A DNA stretch of 44,897 nucleotides from an uncultured Lachnospiraceae bacterium (GTDB lineage: Bacteria > Bacillota > Clostridia > Lachnospirales > Lachnospiraceae). The notes below the pieces were generated by a model that searched no databases, had not been told where the DNA came from, and was given only the letters and a program-made list of their open reading frames with translations. Shown here in pieces: positions 7,991 to 16,860 of this stretch. Location of the stretch: assembly GCA_946554445.1 (NCBI GenBank), contig CAMNSD010000033.1:1-44897 (forward strand). Reading direction: 5' to 3'. Every line of letters begins with the position of its first letter. Within the stretch, counting starts at the first letter, position 1. The position numbers and the translations under genes are program-made.

Positions 7991-8704
7991 ATGAAAGTGC
8001 GTAGGAAATGGTTAAGAGATGCGGGTATTCTTGTTATAGCGCTTATTGCCATTATAGGAATTGCAGCCGCAGAGCAGGGCAGGGATGATATTACGACAGA
8101 AATTGAGGCAGTGACTGGTGCGGAGGCTGGAGCATGGGAGACAGCGTCTCCTGACTCGGACCAACAGCGCGGCGGATACCGTTATAAGATACTGGTGGAT
8201 GATACCGTGGAGGTTACAGCTTATGTGGGCGATGAAACAACACTTTTTATACCAGCTTATATGGAGGATAAAGCAGTGACAGTCATTGGGCCGGCGGCGT
8301 TCAAGGACAATGAAAAGGTGCAGCGGATATATCTTCCGCAGGGAACTTTGGAGATTGGAGAGGAAGCATTTGCGGGATGTAAGGAACTACAGGATATCTA
8401 TATCACAAAGACGGTAGAGCGGATTGGGGAACGTGCAATGGCAGACTGTCCGTTGCTAGAGGAGATCGTATTTCCGGAAGCGGTAAGCAGTATAGAGGCC
8501 ATGACGTGTCAGGGAGATACTGAACTGAGACAGGTTACGATACAGTCTGGAGTGTCTGGTATTGCGGAGGATGCGTTTTCAGGATGTGATGCGCTGCGCC
8601 TGGTGTATGGAGAGAGCGGATTTGCAAAGAGTTACGCACAGGAAAATGGTTTTGTATATGTGGATATGGAGCGAATCAGGGAAGAAGGGAATCGTGTCTG
8701 GTAG
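7991..8704 (+). CDS. Small BspA-type leucine-rich repeat surface protein
   Basis: Encodes 237 residues. ATG 7991 is chosen over the longer open frame because AGGAAGG and a signal peptide (MKVRRKWLRDAGILVIALIA) follow the preceding stop by 13 bases. After a spacer rich in Asp, Glu, Ala and Thr, residues 70-225 hold about five LRR_5 repeats, such as 'VIGPAAFKDNEKVQRIYLP', 'EIGEEAFAGCKELQDIYI' and 'GIAEDAFSGCDALRLVYG'. The last repeat runs into a 'SYAQENGFVYV' cap, a common LRR_5 ending. It seems to be a partner or partial copy of the broken gene before it and is probably co-transcribed with it. Expected place: membrane-anchored by its uncleaved signal or released. Confidence 0.8.
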   Translation: MKVRRKWLRDAGILVIALIAIIGIAAAEQGRDDITTEIEAVTGAEAGAWETASPDSDQQRGGYRYKILVDDTVEVTAYVGDETTLFIPAYMEDKAVTVIGPAAFKDNEKVQRIYLPQGTLEIGEEAFAGCKELQDIYITKTVERIGERAMADCPLLEEIVFPEAVSSIEAMTCQGDTELRQVTIQSGVSGIAEDAFSGCDALRLVYGESGFAKSYAQENGFVYVDMERIREEGNRVW

Positions 8705-9012
8705 GATGAACAATGGTTTATAGGTTATGGTAGATTGGGAGTGCAGATTCCCTTTGGTGCAGGTGCAATGGTAGCAACTAAAGCCAGAGCAGGAGGCACA
8801 TTAATGCGGACATTAGCACAGGGAGATTTCAGGTAGACTTACCGCTAGAGGGCATAATAGGATACTTTTTGAAGGAATGTTGGAAAATGCAAAGATGAGG
8901 CAGGAAGGTATGGGGAATCATGCGCTTATAACCGGTGTATCGTACATGGAAGGACTTGATTATCAGAAGGAGTGCAGGACATTTAATGGTATACCAGACT
9001 GACAAGTAGGAT
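8705..9012 (+). pseudogene. Gap with scattered coding fragments, possibly a decayed toxin
   Basis: No intact gene. Three short open pieces in different frames read as protein: 'GYGRLGVQIPFGAGAMVATK' (about 8724-8790), 'ITGVSYMEGLDYQKECRTF' (about 8934-8990) and 'GYASLGTIPAFGVPYKVQEI' (about 9008-9068). The last has the Gly/Pro-rich hydrophobic look of the linker domains that precede polymorphic-toxin tips. I take the stretch as debris of one former gene, at low certainty. Confidence 0.35.
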
Positions 9013-9072
9013 ATGCATCACTTGGAACCATACCGGCATTTGGAGTTCCATATAAAGTACAGGAGATTATGG

Positions 9073-11415
9073 ATGGGAAAATATAAAAGGCTGCACATAT
9101 CATTGGGAATCTTTTTTTTGATGGTTATTATAGTGGTATCTGTCATGAATAAGGAGGATGAGCGAAATATTGACAAGGAACTTCAGGAAGAGGTACCAGA
9201 AACAGAATGGTGGGTAGAAGAGGATGTTGAGACGGCTATAGGGAGCAATCTGTTTCAGGGCAGCAGCATAGCAGAAGGGGATGGAGCAGTTTATACGCTG
9301 GATATAGGGATGTATGGCGGGAAACCAGTGGAGGAGGATGAACGTTATAATATATATCGGCAAAAGGAAGGGGAATGGGAAGTATATGTATCCCATCCCT
9401 CGTATACAGCCGATGTAAATTCAATATCTAATATCGTATATCTGGATGGATATATTTATTATATCCTGAAAGAAGTTGATGTACGGGAAGAAAATGCCAA
9501 GGAAGATACTTATATATTCAGGTTTGATAAAGAGGACGGATATGAATTTCCAGATATCTTATTATCGTGCGATACGGATTATTATATCTATGAAGGTGAA
9601 ATCTATTTTCAATGTTATAAAAACGGAAAACGCTATTTTTATAAGGCAAAGCTAGATGGAGAAGATGTCACAGAACTGTATTCTGACGGGCAGGAGAATC
9701 AGACAGGCGCTGCATATGCGGTCGGCGGAGGATGCCTTTATCTGAAAGATAAACATCAGATTTTAGGGATTAATCTGAAAAGCGGGGAGAGAAAGAGTTT
9801 TGAAACAGAAGAGAAACACATAGGGGGCATGTTTTATGAAAAGGGCATGCTGTATATTTATGATACTAAAAAAAAGGAAGTCTATCAGATGGATGTCAGA
9901 ACAGGAGATGAGATTAGGCTCATTGAAGGGAAAATACTGAAGGACTGCGTATGGATTCATGATGGATGTCTGTATTATGTGGAAGAAGAAAAGGAAGAAG
10001 ATAGATACAATTGTAAATTGAAAGCAATGAACCTGAATACAAGAGAAGCTTCATTATGGGAGACAGCTGTGTTTGATGCACAGCCTTGTGACGCCAGAAT
10101 AGAGGTTGTGGAAGAACGCGTGATTACCAGCTTTTATTCAAAAAGAGAGGATGGGACAGAGGAATACAGATATTTTGAAAAAGAAATTCAGGAGATATCG
10201 GGTGCAGAAGATAAGAGGGGTATGGGAATAGCAGAGGAAGGGAAAGAGGGGGATGGAGAAAAAATTATAGTGTTACAGAAAGGAATTTCAGAAAGTGTAT
10301 GGCAGGAGAAAGAGGATGATGAGACAGCAATAGGATACAATGTCAAAAGTAGCGCGCTGAGTACAGAAGGAGGAGGGAGTGTTTACAGTGCGGACAAGGG
10401 CATGTATGGAGATAAACCTTCGGGGAAAGAGGATTGCGCTGATATATATCGGCTAAAAGGGAGAAAATGGGATTTGTTTGTATCACATTCTTCGGTGGAA
10501 GAAGAGCCCTGGTGGGTTAAAATCTCAGTGTGTAATCTGACATATTACAATGGATATCTATACTACATCCTGCTAAAAGATTATGATATGAGTTCAAGTT
10601 CAGGGAAAGATTATACCATATGCAGGGTTTCGGAACAGAATGGAATGATAGAGGAATTGGCGAAATGCAACGGCAACTTCTTTATTTATCAAGATACGAT
10701 TTATTATGACGACATTATGAAAAAGGGTAGAAGATATTTCAGAATGAAACCGGATGGAAAAGATAAAGAACTGTTATATTTTGATGACGGGACAGAGTAT
10801 TTCCAATTTACTTATGCAGTTGGGGGAGACAGCCTTTATTTATGGAGTGAAGGGAAGATAGCAGCAGTTCATATTGTCAATGATAAGAAAAAGATTATAA
10901 AGTATTTTGATGTGCCTGTTGAGTCCGAATGCAGTATATTTTATGAAGATGGAAAATTGTATCTTTTTGATATACAAAATCCTATTGTTTATCAGATGGA
11001 TGTAAGCACGGGTGAAGTGAATAAGGTTTTAGAAATCTTTCCAGATTACAAATGTAAGAACCCTTTAGATTACCAATACATGAGGCTATCAGACTGTCAA
11101 CGCAGGCAGTATTTTGTAGACTTTTTTATCTATCATGTCTGGATAGATAAGGGCTGTCTCTATTATATAAATTGGGAGAGAATGGAAGAGGGAGATAATT
11201 ATGAGTTCAAAGTTATGGATTTGTCAACAGGAAAAAATATTACATGGGATTCTGTTTATGTGGAAAGTGAATCAGTACTATCGACACCAATACATTTAGA
11301 AGTAACAGGAGAACATGTGATAATCAGACTCAGTATAGAAGGTGAAAATGAAGTGTATAAACACAGATATTTTGTGAAAGAAATTAGTGAGATTATGGAA
11401 ATGGAAATCCTATAA
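9073..11415 (+). CDS. Membrane-anchored protein with two duplicated propeller-like halves
   Basis: Encodes 780 residues from ATG 9073, which has AGGAG seven bases upstream; the frame is open 20 codons earlier, but that part has no ribosome site. Residues 8-28 (ISLGIFFLMVIIVVSVM) anchor it in the membrane. The rest is two halves, about 50-385 and 425-775, that copy each other: compare 'ETAIGSNLFQGSSIAEGDG' with 'ETAIGYNVKSSALSTEGGG', and 'GMYGGKP' with 'GMYGDKP'. Each half has about seven short Tyr-rich units such as 'YLDGYIYYIL' and 'YEKGMLYIYDTKKKEVYQMD', resembling DUF5050-type beta-propellers. It stands alone between remnants. A surface ligand-binding role is likely but unproven. Confidence 0.8.
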   Translation: MGKYKRLHISLGIFFLMVIIVVSVMNKEDERNIDKELQEEVPETEWWVEEDVETAIGSNLFQGSSIAEGDGAVYTLDIGMYGGKPVEEDERYNIYRQKEGEWEVYVSHPSYTADVNSISNIVYLDGYIYYILKEVDVREENAKEDTYIFRFDKEDGYEFPDILLSCDTDYYIYEGEIYFQCYKNGKRYFYKAKLDGEDVTELYSDGQENQTGAAYAVGGGCLYLKDKHQILGINLKSGERKSFETEEKHIGGMFYEKGMLYIYDTKKKEVYQMDVRTGDEIRLIEGKILKDCVWIHDGCLYYVEEEKEEDRYNCKLKAMNLNTREASLWETAVFDAQPCDARIEVVEERVITSFYSKREDGTEEYRYFEKEIQEISGAEDKRGMGIAEEGKEGDGEKIIVLQKGISESVWQEKEDDETAIGYNVKSSALSTEGGGSVYSADKGMYGDKPSGKEDCADIYRLKGRKWDLFVSHSSVEEEPWWVKISVCNLTYYNGYLYYILLKDYDMSSSSGKDYTICRVSEQNGMIEELAKCNGNFFIYQDTIYYDDIMKKGRRYFRMKPDGKDKELLYFDDGTEYFQFTYAVGGDSLYLWSEGKIAAVHIVNDKKKIIKYFDVPVESECSIFYEDGKLYLFDIQNPIVYQMDVSTGEVNKVLEIFPDYKCKNPLDYQYMRLSDCQRRQYFVDFFIYHVWIDKGCLYYINWERMEEGDNYEFKVMDLSTGKNITWDSVYVESESVLSTPIHLEVTGEHVIIRLSIEGENEVYKHRYFVKEISEIMEMEIL

Positions 11416-11477
11416 AATGATGATAGGAGTAAATTCGGCATGAGAAATGGTTGCTTTCCAGTTTTCCAAGGTTGTAG

Positions 11478-11909
11478 ATGTATTCAATGAGCAACTTGGA
11501 AATTAATATTTATTTCCCTCAAATTAGCGGTTTTGAGGATACAGCAAAAGAGGAGCGAATTAACACTTTGATTAAACAGGATGTAAAAAAAATAGGTAAA
11601 GAAAATAAAGAGGATGATGATACTCTGTTTTGCATCAATTTGGATTATGAAGTCAAATTCTTGAATGAACAGATAATTAGTATTCTATATAAAGGACGGC
11701 GCGGTTATATTATGCCAGGACGTTAGGGGGATGAAGACAAGGAGTATGAAATAGAAAAAGATTTACGGGAAGAAGAGCAGCAGTGGTATACGGATGGCAA
11801 TAATTTTATAGTTATCCTTGAAGAATTTCAAGACTATAATGAGTATTCCATTAGTAACGATCTGGTCAAGCATATATTGGACGAGGAATTTCTAAAGAAA
11901 CTGGAATAA
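11478..11909 (+). pseudogene. DUF3298/RsiV-like lipoprotein remnant, internally deleted
   Basis: The frame runs 11478-11723, meets TAG at 11724, then stays open in the same frame to 11909. The first part, 'LEINIYFPQISGFEDTAKEE' followed by 'NLDYEVKFLNEQIISILYKG', is the N-terminal half of a DUF4163/DUF3298-type extracellular domain, as in RsiV and PdaC. The second part, 'REEEQQWYTDGNNFIVI' to 'NDLVKHILDEEFLKKLE', is the extreme C-terminus of the same family. About 60-70 residues between them and the whole signal peptide are missing, so it is dead. Related sequence survives in the gene at 30850. The source family is a secreted lipoprotein common in Lachnospiraceae injection loci. Confidence 0.7.
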
Positions 11910-11938
11910 GACACTGACAAAAGGAACAAAACAGATGA

Positions 11939-12052
11939 GACGATGTGAAATGGGGCGATTTATTTTTTAACCCAAATGATGTTGATGGATATGATTTTTT
12001 GGATAAAGATGGAAGTGATTTGGATCCGCTTCGGAAGTCATTGGGGTTTTAA
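11939..12052 (+). pseudogene. Orphan C-terminal fragment (toxin-like tail)
   Basis: A 37-codon open piece without a start reads 'WGDLFFNPNDVDGYDFLDKD' and ends 'DPLRKSLGF'. It looks like the C-terminal end of a longer protein with an Asp-rich loop. I do not recognise the family. It lies between another remnant and an intact gene, in keeping with piecemeal decay here. Confidence 0.35.
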
Positions 12053-12090
12053 CAATAGTCAATTGGCGAATGAAAAAGGGGATAAAAAGC

Positions 12091-13548
12091 ATGTTAAAAA
12101 GGTATCTTGGCATTTCGATACTGTTGGTGCTGCTTATGGCGCTGATGATTATAAGGCCAGAGAAAAAGGAAGACAAGAATATTGAGCAGGGAGAAAATAT
12201 CCGATGTGAGAAAGATAATGTACATGATGAGAACATTGAGTTGGAAAAGGAAGAGAAGGTTGATTTTGAGGAAAGTTATCGTATCCTGAACAGGAGCATT
12301 TTTGATAACAGTATAATCTCATGGTATAACGATGAGACCAAACAGGAGATTGAGGCCTATGCGGAGTCGGTCAAGGGTGATATGGTACCGGTCTTGGAAG
12401 AAGACAGTATATTCCCGCAGGGGCTGGTCATGGAGATGGAAGAAGTTATCTATCGGTCTCTTGACAGCAATATGAATAAGATTCGATGGGAAGAGATAGA
12501 GAAAAGTATCTACTACGAGACCATGCGAGAACTTGGCATGGAGAAATGGAATCCAGACATGGAAGAGATGAAAATATTGTTCCCGGAATTAAAGGATGTC
12601 GGCCCGGAACTTGATTCTGTCTATGATGCTTATCAGGAAGTCTGTGGGAATGAGTATTGTTATGATCTGTTTCACATTCCCACACAAGACAGGGACCAAT
12701 ATGTCCTGGCAATGGATTCAGGAGGTACGGCAGGAATCTGCGATATCTATCTGATGGAGTTGGTGGATGGAGATTTTGTGCCAATCAGTGATTTTGAGAC
12801 ACACAATGCCGGATATGGTGTGGTGATTCAATATGAGGGTGAATTTTATTATATTTATCTGCCGAATAATTACCAATTGAAGATTTATGACGGCATCAGG
12901 ATCTTTAAGATAGGAGAAGATATGGAATATGAAAATCTTCTCATCAAGTATCTTCCTTATGAGTATGTCTGGAAGAACCTGTATAATACTTCCGAGGGCA
13001 TGAAATGGGAGGAATATCTTGAGGGCATACGGAATGAGATAACATCGGATAAATATCTGCAAAATGGAACGGATGAAAGCGGATGGTCTGTGTATTTTGG
13101 GGATGAAGAGAAAGTGGAGAACTTTATAGTACCAGAAAATGAGAGAAAATATTACAGTAACGAGTATCATAAAATAGATTTTGCAAACATCGGAATCCCC
13201 GTATATATGAGAAAATCAAATTTTATCCCTTCTAATTATAATAGTACATGGCACTTAAAAAGTAGTTTTTATTTACAAAGTCCGAAGAATGGTTCCATCA
13301 AAACTTTAGAAAATATGGAAATTAATCATTATTTGCCCAATCCTTTACAACCGGAATTAGTACAAATGTGGTTCAAAGAAATGGAAGGGAAAGTCTATAC
13401 GTTTTGCCTGTACCATGTGTCGGATTATAATTATATGCTGAATGTAGTCCGGCTGGAAGGAAATGAGGTAAACCGGATACGGACAGATATTTTATCACCG
13501 AGAAGACATTTTGTCCTGACGGAGGGAGAAAAGACTATTTATTCTTAG
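12091..13548 (+). CDS. Membrane-anchored extracellular protein of unknown function
   Basis: Encodes 485 residues from ATG 12091, preferred because AAAAAGGGG precedes it; an in-frame ATG lies seven codons upstream without a ribosome site. Residues 3-21 (KRYLGISILLVLLMALMI) are a signal anchor followed by a long charged linker rich in Glu and Lys. The body has a conserved-looking 'LDSVYDAYQEVCGNEYCYDL', then 'YVLAMDSGGTAGICDIYLME' and 'GEFYYIYLPNNYQLKIYDGI', which read as strands of a beta-propeller or lipocalin-like sheet. I cannot place it in a named family. No promoter is visible, and the neighbours on both sides are fragments. Confidence 0.65.
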   Translation: MLKRYLGISILLVLLMALMIIRPEKKEDKNIEQGENIRCEKDNVHDENIELEKEEKVDFEESYRILNRSIFDNSIISWYNDETKQEIEAYAESVKGDMVPVLEEDSIFPQGLVMEMEEVIYRSLDSNMNKIRWEEIEKSIYYETMRELGMEKWNPDMEEMKILFPELKDVGPELDSVYDAYQEVCGNEYCYDLFHIPTQDRDQYVLAMDSGGTAGICDIYLMELVDGDFVPISDFETHNAGYGVVIQYEGEFYYIYLPNNYQLKIYDGIRIFKIGEDMEYENLLIKYLPYEYVWKNLYNTSEGMKWEEYLEGIRNEITSDKYLQNGTDESGWSVYFGDEEKVENFIVPENERKYYSNEYHKIDFANIGIPVYMRKSNFIPSNYNSTWHLKSSFYLQSPKNGSIKTLENMEINHYLPNPLQPELVQMWFKEMEGKVYTFCLYHVSDYNYMLNVVRLEGNEVNRIRTDILSPRRHFVLTEGEKTIYS

Positions 13549-13743
13549 CATTAAATTAACAAGATTGTTTTAATATACAGGATTCTGTCCCGCATCATAT
13601 GAAAAATGGAGATGGGCTCATTCATATGGGGAATATAGAAGAATTAAACAGAACAAATATAGAAATATGTGATAATTTTAAGGAATGTACCAGATTGCCG
13701 GATGAAAAGTGTAATATTACTAAAAATTATAAGGAATGGATAG
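13549..13743 (+). other. Gap with one doubtful 45-codon ORF
   Basis: ATG 13626 opens 45 codons ending at 13763 (MGNIEELNRTNIEICDNF...). It has no ribosome site and its end overlaps the next fragment in another frame. It may be N-terminal debris of the glucosaminidase remnant. No promoter or hairpin stands out. Confidence 0.35.
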
Positions 13744-14013
13744 AAGACAAAGTATCCAGATAATGTTGCAAATATGAAAAAGTATATTATGCCAGCAAAG
13801 ATAGAGCATTTGAGAAAGGGTGTTTCTTGGCAGGTTACATTAACGCAGTTGGTGTTGGAGTCAGGATGGGGTGGCAAGTCACCAGTGGATGAATATACGA
13901 AAGTAAACAGTTATAATCTTTTTGGAATTAAGAATCTTACTCCGGATAGTGAAGAGGATTTTGTTAGGTCTTGGACTAAAGAGAATATTTCGGTTTCAAA
14001 ATTGAGTGAATAG
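13744..14013 (+). pseudogene. GH73 glucosaminidase fragment
   Basis: An 89-codon open piece carries 'VSWQVTLTQLVLESGWGGKS', then 'VNSYNLFGIKNL' and 'DFVRSWTKE'. This is the core of the FlgJ/LytG-type glucosaminidase fold (GH73); the Glu in 'LESGWG' is the catalytic acid. Whole domains need another 60-80 residues with the conserved 'Y-x-F-x-x-Y' end, which is missing here, and the N-terminus is cut by a frameshift. It is probably an inactive relic of a spike-associated peptidoglycan hydrolase, the counterpart of the intact lysozyme at 1023-1697. A decayed vgrG follows shortly after, so both may come from one lost module. Confidence 0.7.
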
Positions 14014-14048
14014 GAAGATAAGGAAGAAGATTGGAAGGAATATGAAAT

Positions 14049-14567
14049 ATGGAAGCAAAGTCATTGAGTTTGTTATTATTATTAGTTTCACTGCTGGGAT
14101 ATGCTCATGATCAGGTAGATGATATGATGGAGCAAAAAAAACAGGAGATACCAAGGGCTGAGTCTCTTCGGAAAGAGGAATACAATAAGGAAAGTGGAGA
14201 TATATGGAAATGTCTTGTTGTGAATGTACCGGAGATACTCAATGAATGGAATGATTATGTAGTGGATAGGACAGATGGAGAGGCATGTATGACCACAAAG
14301 TTGAGAGGTGATGATATAGATGCATTAACTATTGATAAATATGACGTATATAGGGATGATGAAGAAACCGAATATTTAGGGAAATATTATTTGGTCTATG
14401 TAGGAGAACAATGGGAAGATCATACCGTATATTGGGCAAATTTTTATGTCAGTGAGAATTTTGATGAAGTTTTATGGTGTGATTTCGCAGACATAGATAA
14501 TCACTATTCGGCTTTATATTTGGATGAGTGGAGAAACTCAAGGTATTATCGTAAACTGGATAACTGA
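14049..14567 (+). CDS. Small secreted protein of unknown function
   Basis: Encodes 172 residues. AAGGAA eight bases before ATG 14049 supports the start. Residues 4-19 (KSLSLLLLLVSLLGYA) form a signal peptide, likely cut after 'GYA'. The mature part is acidic with many aromatic residues: 'WKCLVVNVPEILNEWNDYVV', 'YLGKYYLVYVGEQWEDHTVY'. A second frame from ATG 14042 also encodes a hydrophobic start (MKYGSKVIEFVIIISFTAGI), so a one-base change may have swapped the leader here. The stop overlaps the ATG of the broken second vgrG, where the lipoprotein/chaperone genes stand in the first module. Family unknown. Confidence 0.6.
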   Translation: MEAKSLSLLLLLVSLLGYAHDQVDDMMEQKKQEIPRAESLRKEEYNKESGDIWKCLVVNVPEILNEWNDYVVDRTDGEACMTTKLRGDDIDALTIDKYDVYRDDEETEYLGKYYLVYVGEQWEDHTVYWANFYVSENFDEVLWCDFADIDNHYSALYLDEWRNSRYYRKLDN

Positions 14568-15841
14568 TGCAGGAATTAGAGAAATTCAGTCCTGATGGAA
14601 GGGAAAAGGTTAATGAGATGAGCAGAGAGTATGAGATAACCAGTGAAGAATTAATCGTAAAAACTGCGATTCCATTTCAGACATTGAGTAAAATGGAAAT
14701 CCGTCATGATATAAATATCCACACGATTGCAAGGATAAGCGTAACAGCAAAGGAAGAAGACCAGCAGGAGATTCTTTCCAGGGATTGGACTGATACGGAA
14801 ATAACAGTTTAAAAAAAGGGAGAGGAAAGTTTACCTCTCTTTTCTGGTAGGATAGAAAAAATAGTCTGTGATATGGAAGGGCATCTGCTCACCGTTTTAA
14901 TATGCGGAATCGGCGAAACCGCAAAGATGGACCGGGAGAAAAAGAAACAGTCATTTCAAAAGTCGGAAATGACATATGGACAGGTCGTGCAGAAGATAGC
15001 AAGGAATTATCAGGGTTCAACAGTGATTTGGAATATCGGGGATGATAAGAATATTGATAAGCCGCTTATTCAATATGAGGAAACAGATTGGGAGTTCCTT
15101 ATCCGGCTATGTAGTCATTTGCATGAGGTGATCGTTCCGGATCTGCGAACCGGGAAACTGGGATTACATTTTGGCATGTGCATGGGAAGGGAACAAAATG
15201 TGTATTTACAGTTAGATATTGATGAGGAAGAGCGTGCTGACTTTCCATGGATATGGGCTAATTTATCCTACTGTATGCCGGAAGTAGGGGCCAAGGCAGT
15301 ATTATACCTGCCTACGCGAGAAGAAAAAGACGGCAGGGTGATTTTAGCAACGGTACATAACACTGATAATGGAAGATATACAGATGTACAGAAGCGGGAG
15401 TCAGTATCAAGAGCAATGGGGATAATTTCTCTGTTGGCGGATGGAGATGTCTTATTGACAGGCAGCCTTTTTGGCGGTGGCGGCTGTTCCGTCTGCTGAT
15501 TTAGGAAGAGTGGGAGGACAGGATAGTCTTGTTGTGTTGTCTGCGTGTGAGGGAATCTCCAAAGTGGCTGGTGGGGCAGCAACGATTGACTTATCAGGAG
15601 TGATGAATGGAGGCAAAGAGAGCGCATGTTCTTTCCCGAACATTTTTAAATCCATGAACATTTTGCCAAAAAGGTCTTAGAATGTGGAACCGCAGAGGAT
15701 AAGGAAAACGCTATATCTGTGAATACCGAAACGGCATTTCATAAGTTGGAGGAAATTCTGGAAAGCATCAGGCGGGGAAAAGATATTTATGGACAGGGAA
15801 AGGAGTGGCAGAAGGATGGTTATTTTAGATTGATGGGCTGA
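14567..15841 (+). pseudogene. Second vgrG-like gene, decayed
   Basis: The likely original start is ATG 14618 ('MSREYEIT', the usual VgrG opening in these loci). The frame is stopped by TAA at 14810-14812 but continues in the same frame as 'KKGEESLPLFSGRIEKIVCD', so this is a simple nonsense change. It then holds the hub signature 'QYEETDWEFLIRLCSHL'. After 'GMCMGREQ' it jumps straight to the OB fold ('CMPEVGAKAVLYLPT'), so about 100 residues are deleted. The frame ends at 15499. Two later open pieces, 15490-15680 ('VAGGAATIDLSGVMNGGKES') and 15656-15841 ('EHFAKKVLECGTAEDKENAI'), are other-frame debris of the C-terminal part or of an attached payload. It is clearly non-functional as VgrG and is a relative of 3606-4997. 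Confidence 0.8.
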
Positions 15842-15887
15842 GGGGAAGGAAGAACATAAAACTTTTTGAGTTGGATAGGAGAATCTT

Positions 15888-16010
15888 ATGCAAAAGTTTG
15901 TATTAAAGGTATTTATCTGTGTGTTGTGTACCTATTCTATAATAGGCACTGTGGTATCGTTCCTAAAACCAAATGTTTTGGACGAGATTGGGAAAATGAT
16001 GCAGAAATGA
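15888..16010 (+). CDS. Possible 40-residue membrane peptide
   Basis: ATAGGAGA sits seven bases before ATG 15888. The 40 residues start MQKFVLKVFICVLCTYSIIG and are one hydrophobic helix followed by 'LKPNVLDEIGKMMQK'. The last codons and the stop lie inside the direct-repeat promoter copy 2. It may be a true small membrane peptide or the truncated start of a lost secreted protein, with the rest replaced when the promoter cassette arrived. Confidence 0.4.
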   Translation: MQKFVLKVFICVLCTYSIIGTVVSFLKPNVLDEIGKMMQK

Positions 16011-16029
16011 TGCATTGTTTTTTTATAAT
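15996..16029 (+). promoter_or_regulatory. ATGATGCA direct-repeat promoter, copy 2
   Basis: ATGATGCA at 15996-16003 and 16007-16014 (11-bp period), then nine bases, then TATAAT at 16024-16029. It is identical to copy 1 over the whole core and again lacks a -35 hexamer. It drives the cassette 16078-21112. No clear terminator lies just upstream, unlike the other three copies. Confidence 0.75.
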
Positions 16030-16077
16030 ATAAATTGGAAAGTATGGGCAGTCATCTATAGTGAGGGATTAAGCGTA

Positions 16078-16824
16078 ATGATAAGCCAAATCATTTCAAA
16101 GACAATGCTGATAACATATATTGCATACGTGATAATTTCAGGAGATGACACGGAATACAGAATCCATGAGGCAAAAACGAATTATATGCATTTTCAGGAC
16201 TATTGCACAATAGATGAATTGGGGGTGATGGACAATCCCTATTTTCCATACCAAGAGCATACTTTTCTGGAAGGGCACGCGCAATATTATGATGACTGCG
16301 GCGGGTTAGTTGAGGAGATTGTAGATGCTGAGATTATCAAAGTCAAAGAATATGAGGAAGGGAGTGTGTATAAGCTAACCATAGATGTTATTGCGGAGGC
16401 TAATCCCTGGTATTTTGATGCAGATGAGTTTTTGAGTATATACTTCTATGTGACTGATGACAAGATATATAGAATGTTTCCCTATTGCCAGCTTGAGCCG
16501 GGAGGAAAAAGTATCAGATTTTATAACGATGACGATTTGCTGACTACTGCTTTTGATACGGAGGAGAAATTGCAGAGTAGAGGTGTCTTCACGTCTGTAT
16601 GTCAGGAAGAAGATATACAGGAAGACCTCTATTCTATACAGCATGTGGGGAATCGGATAACGTATCATTATCTTGAGATAGATACCAAGAAAGACAGAGG
16701 GGCAAAAGAATCATTTGTGTGGGAAAAAGGGAAAGGATTGGTTTCGTTTGAAACAGGATGGGGAGCGGGACTGATGTCATCGGTGCAGGTAGATGAGATA
16801 TGCGAGGTGACGAAAGTTGAATGA
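16078..16824 (+). CDS. Secreted protein; leader shared with 5293, body shared with 25156 protein
   Basis: Encodes 248 residues from ATG 16078. The signal peptide and first 50-60 residues (MISQIISKTMLITYIAYVII, then 'YCTIDEL') almost equal those of the 5293 gene at protein and DNA level. The body after residue 60 is different from that gene, and instead resembles the N-terminal part of the 1121-residue protein (25156): 'FLSIYFYVTDDKIYRMFPY' against 'YIGYFYVTDEMICYLPA', and 'FVWEKGKGLVSFETG' against 'MVWEKGKGITYYMHG'. It is the first gene after promoter copy 2 and is followed 36 bases later by a mini-gene with the same leader. I do not know the family. It is a fair candidate for one exchangeable subunit of a surface complex. 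Confidence 0.75.
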   Translation: MISQIISKTMLITYIAYVIISGDDTEYRIHEAKTNYMHFQDYCTIDELGVMDNPYFPYQEHTFLEGHAQYYDDCGGLVEEIVDAEIIKVKEYEEGSVYKLTIDVIAEANPWYFDADEFLSIYFYVTDDKIYRMFPYCQLEPGGKSIRFYNDDDLLTTAFDTEEKLQSRGVFTSVCQEEDIQEDLYSIQHVGNRITYHYLEIDTKKDRGAKESFVWEKGKGLVSFETGWGAGLMSSVQVDEICEVTKVE

Positions 16825-16860
16825 AAGGATTGTGAACCGGCAGTCAGGGAGTGAAGTGTA

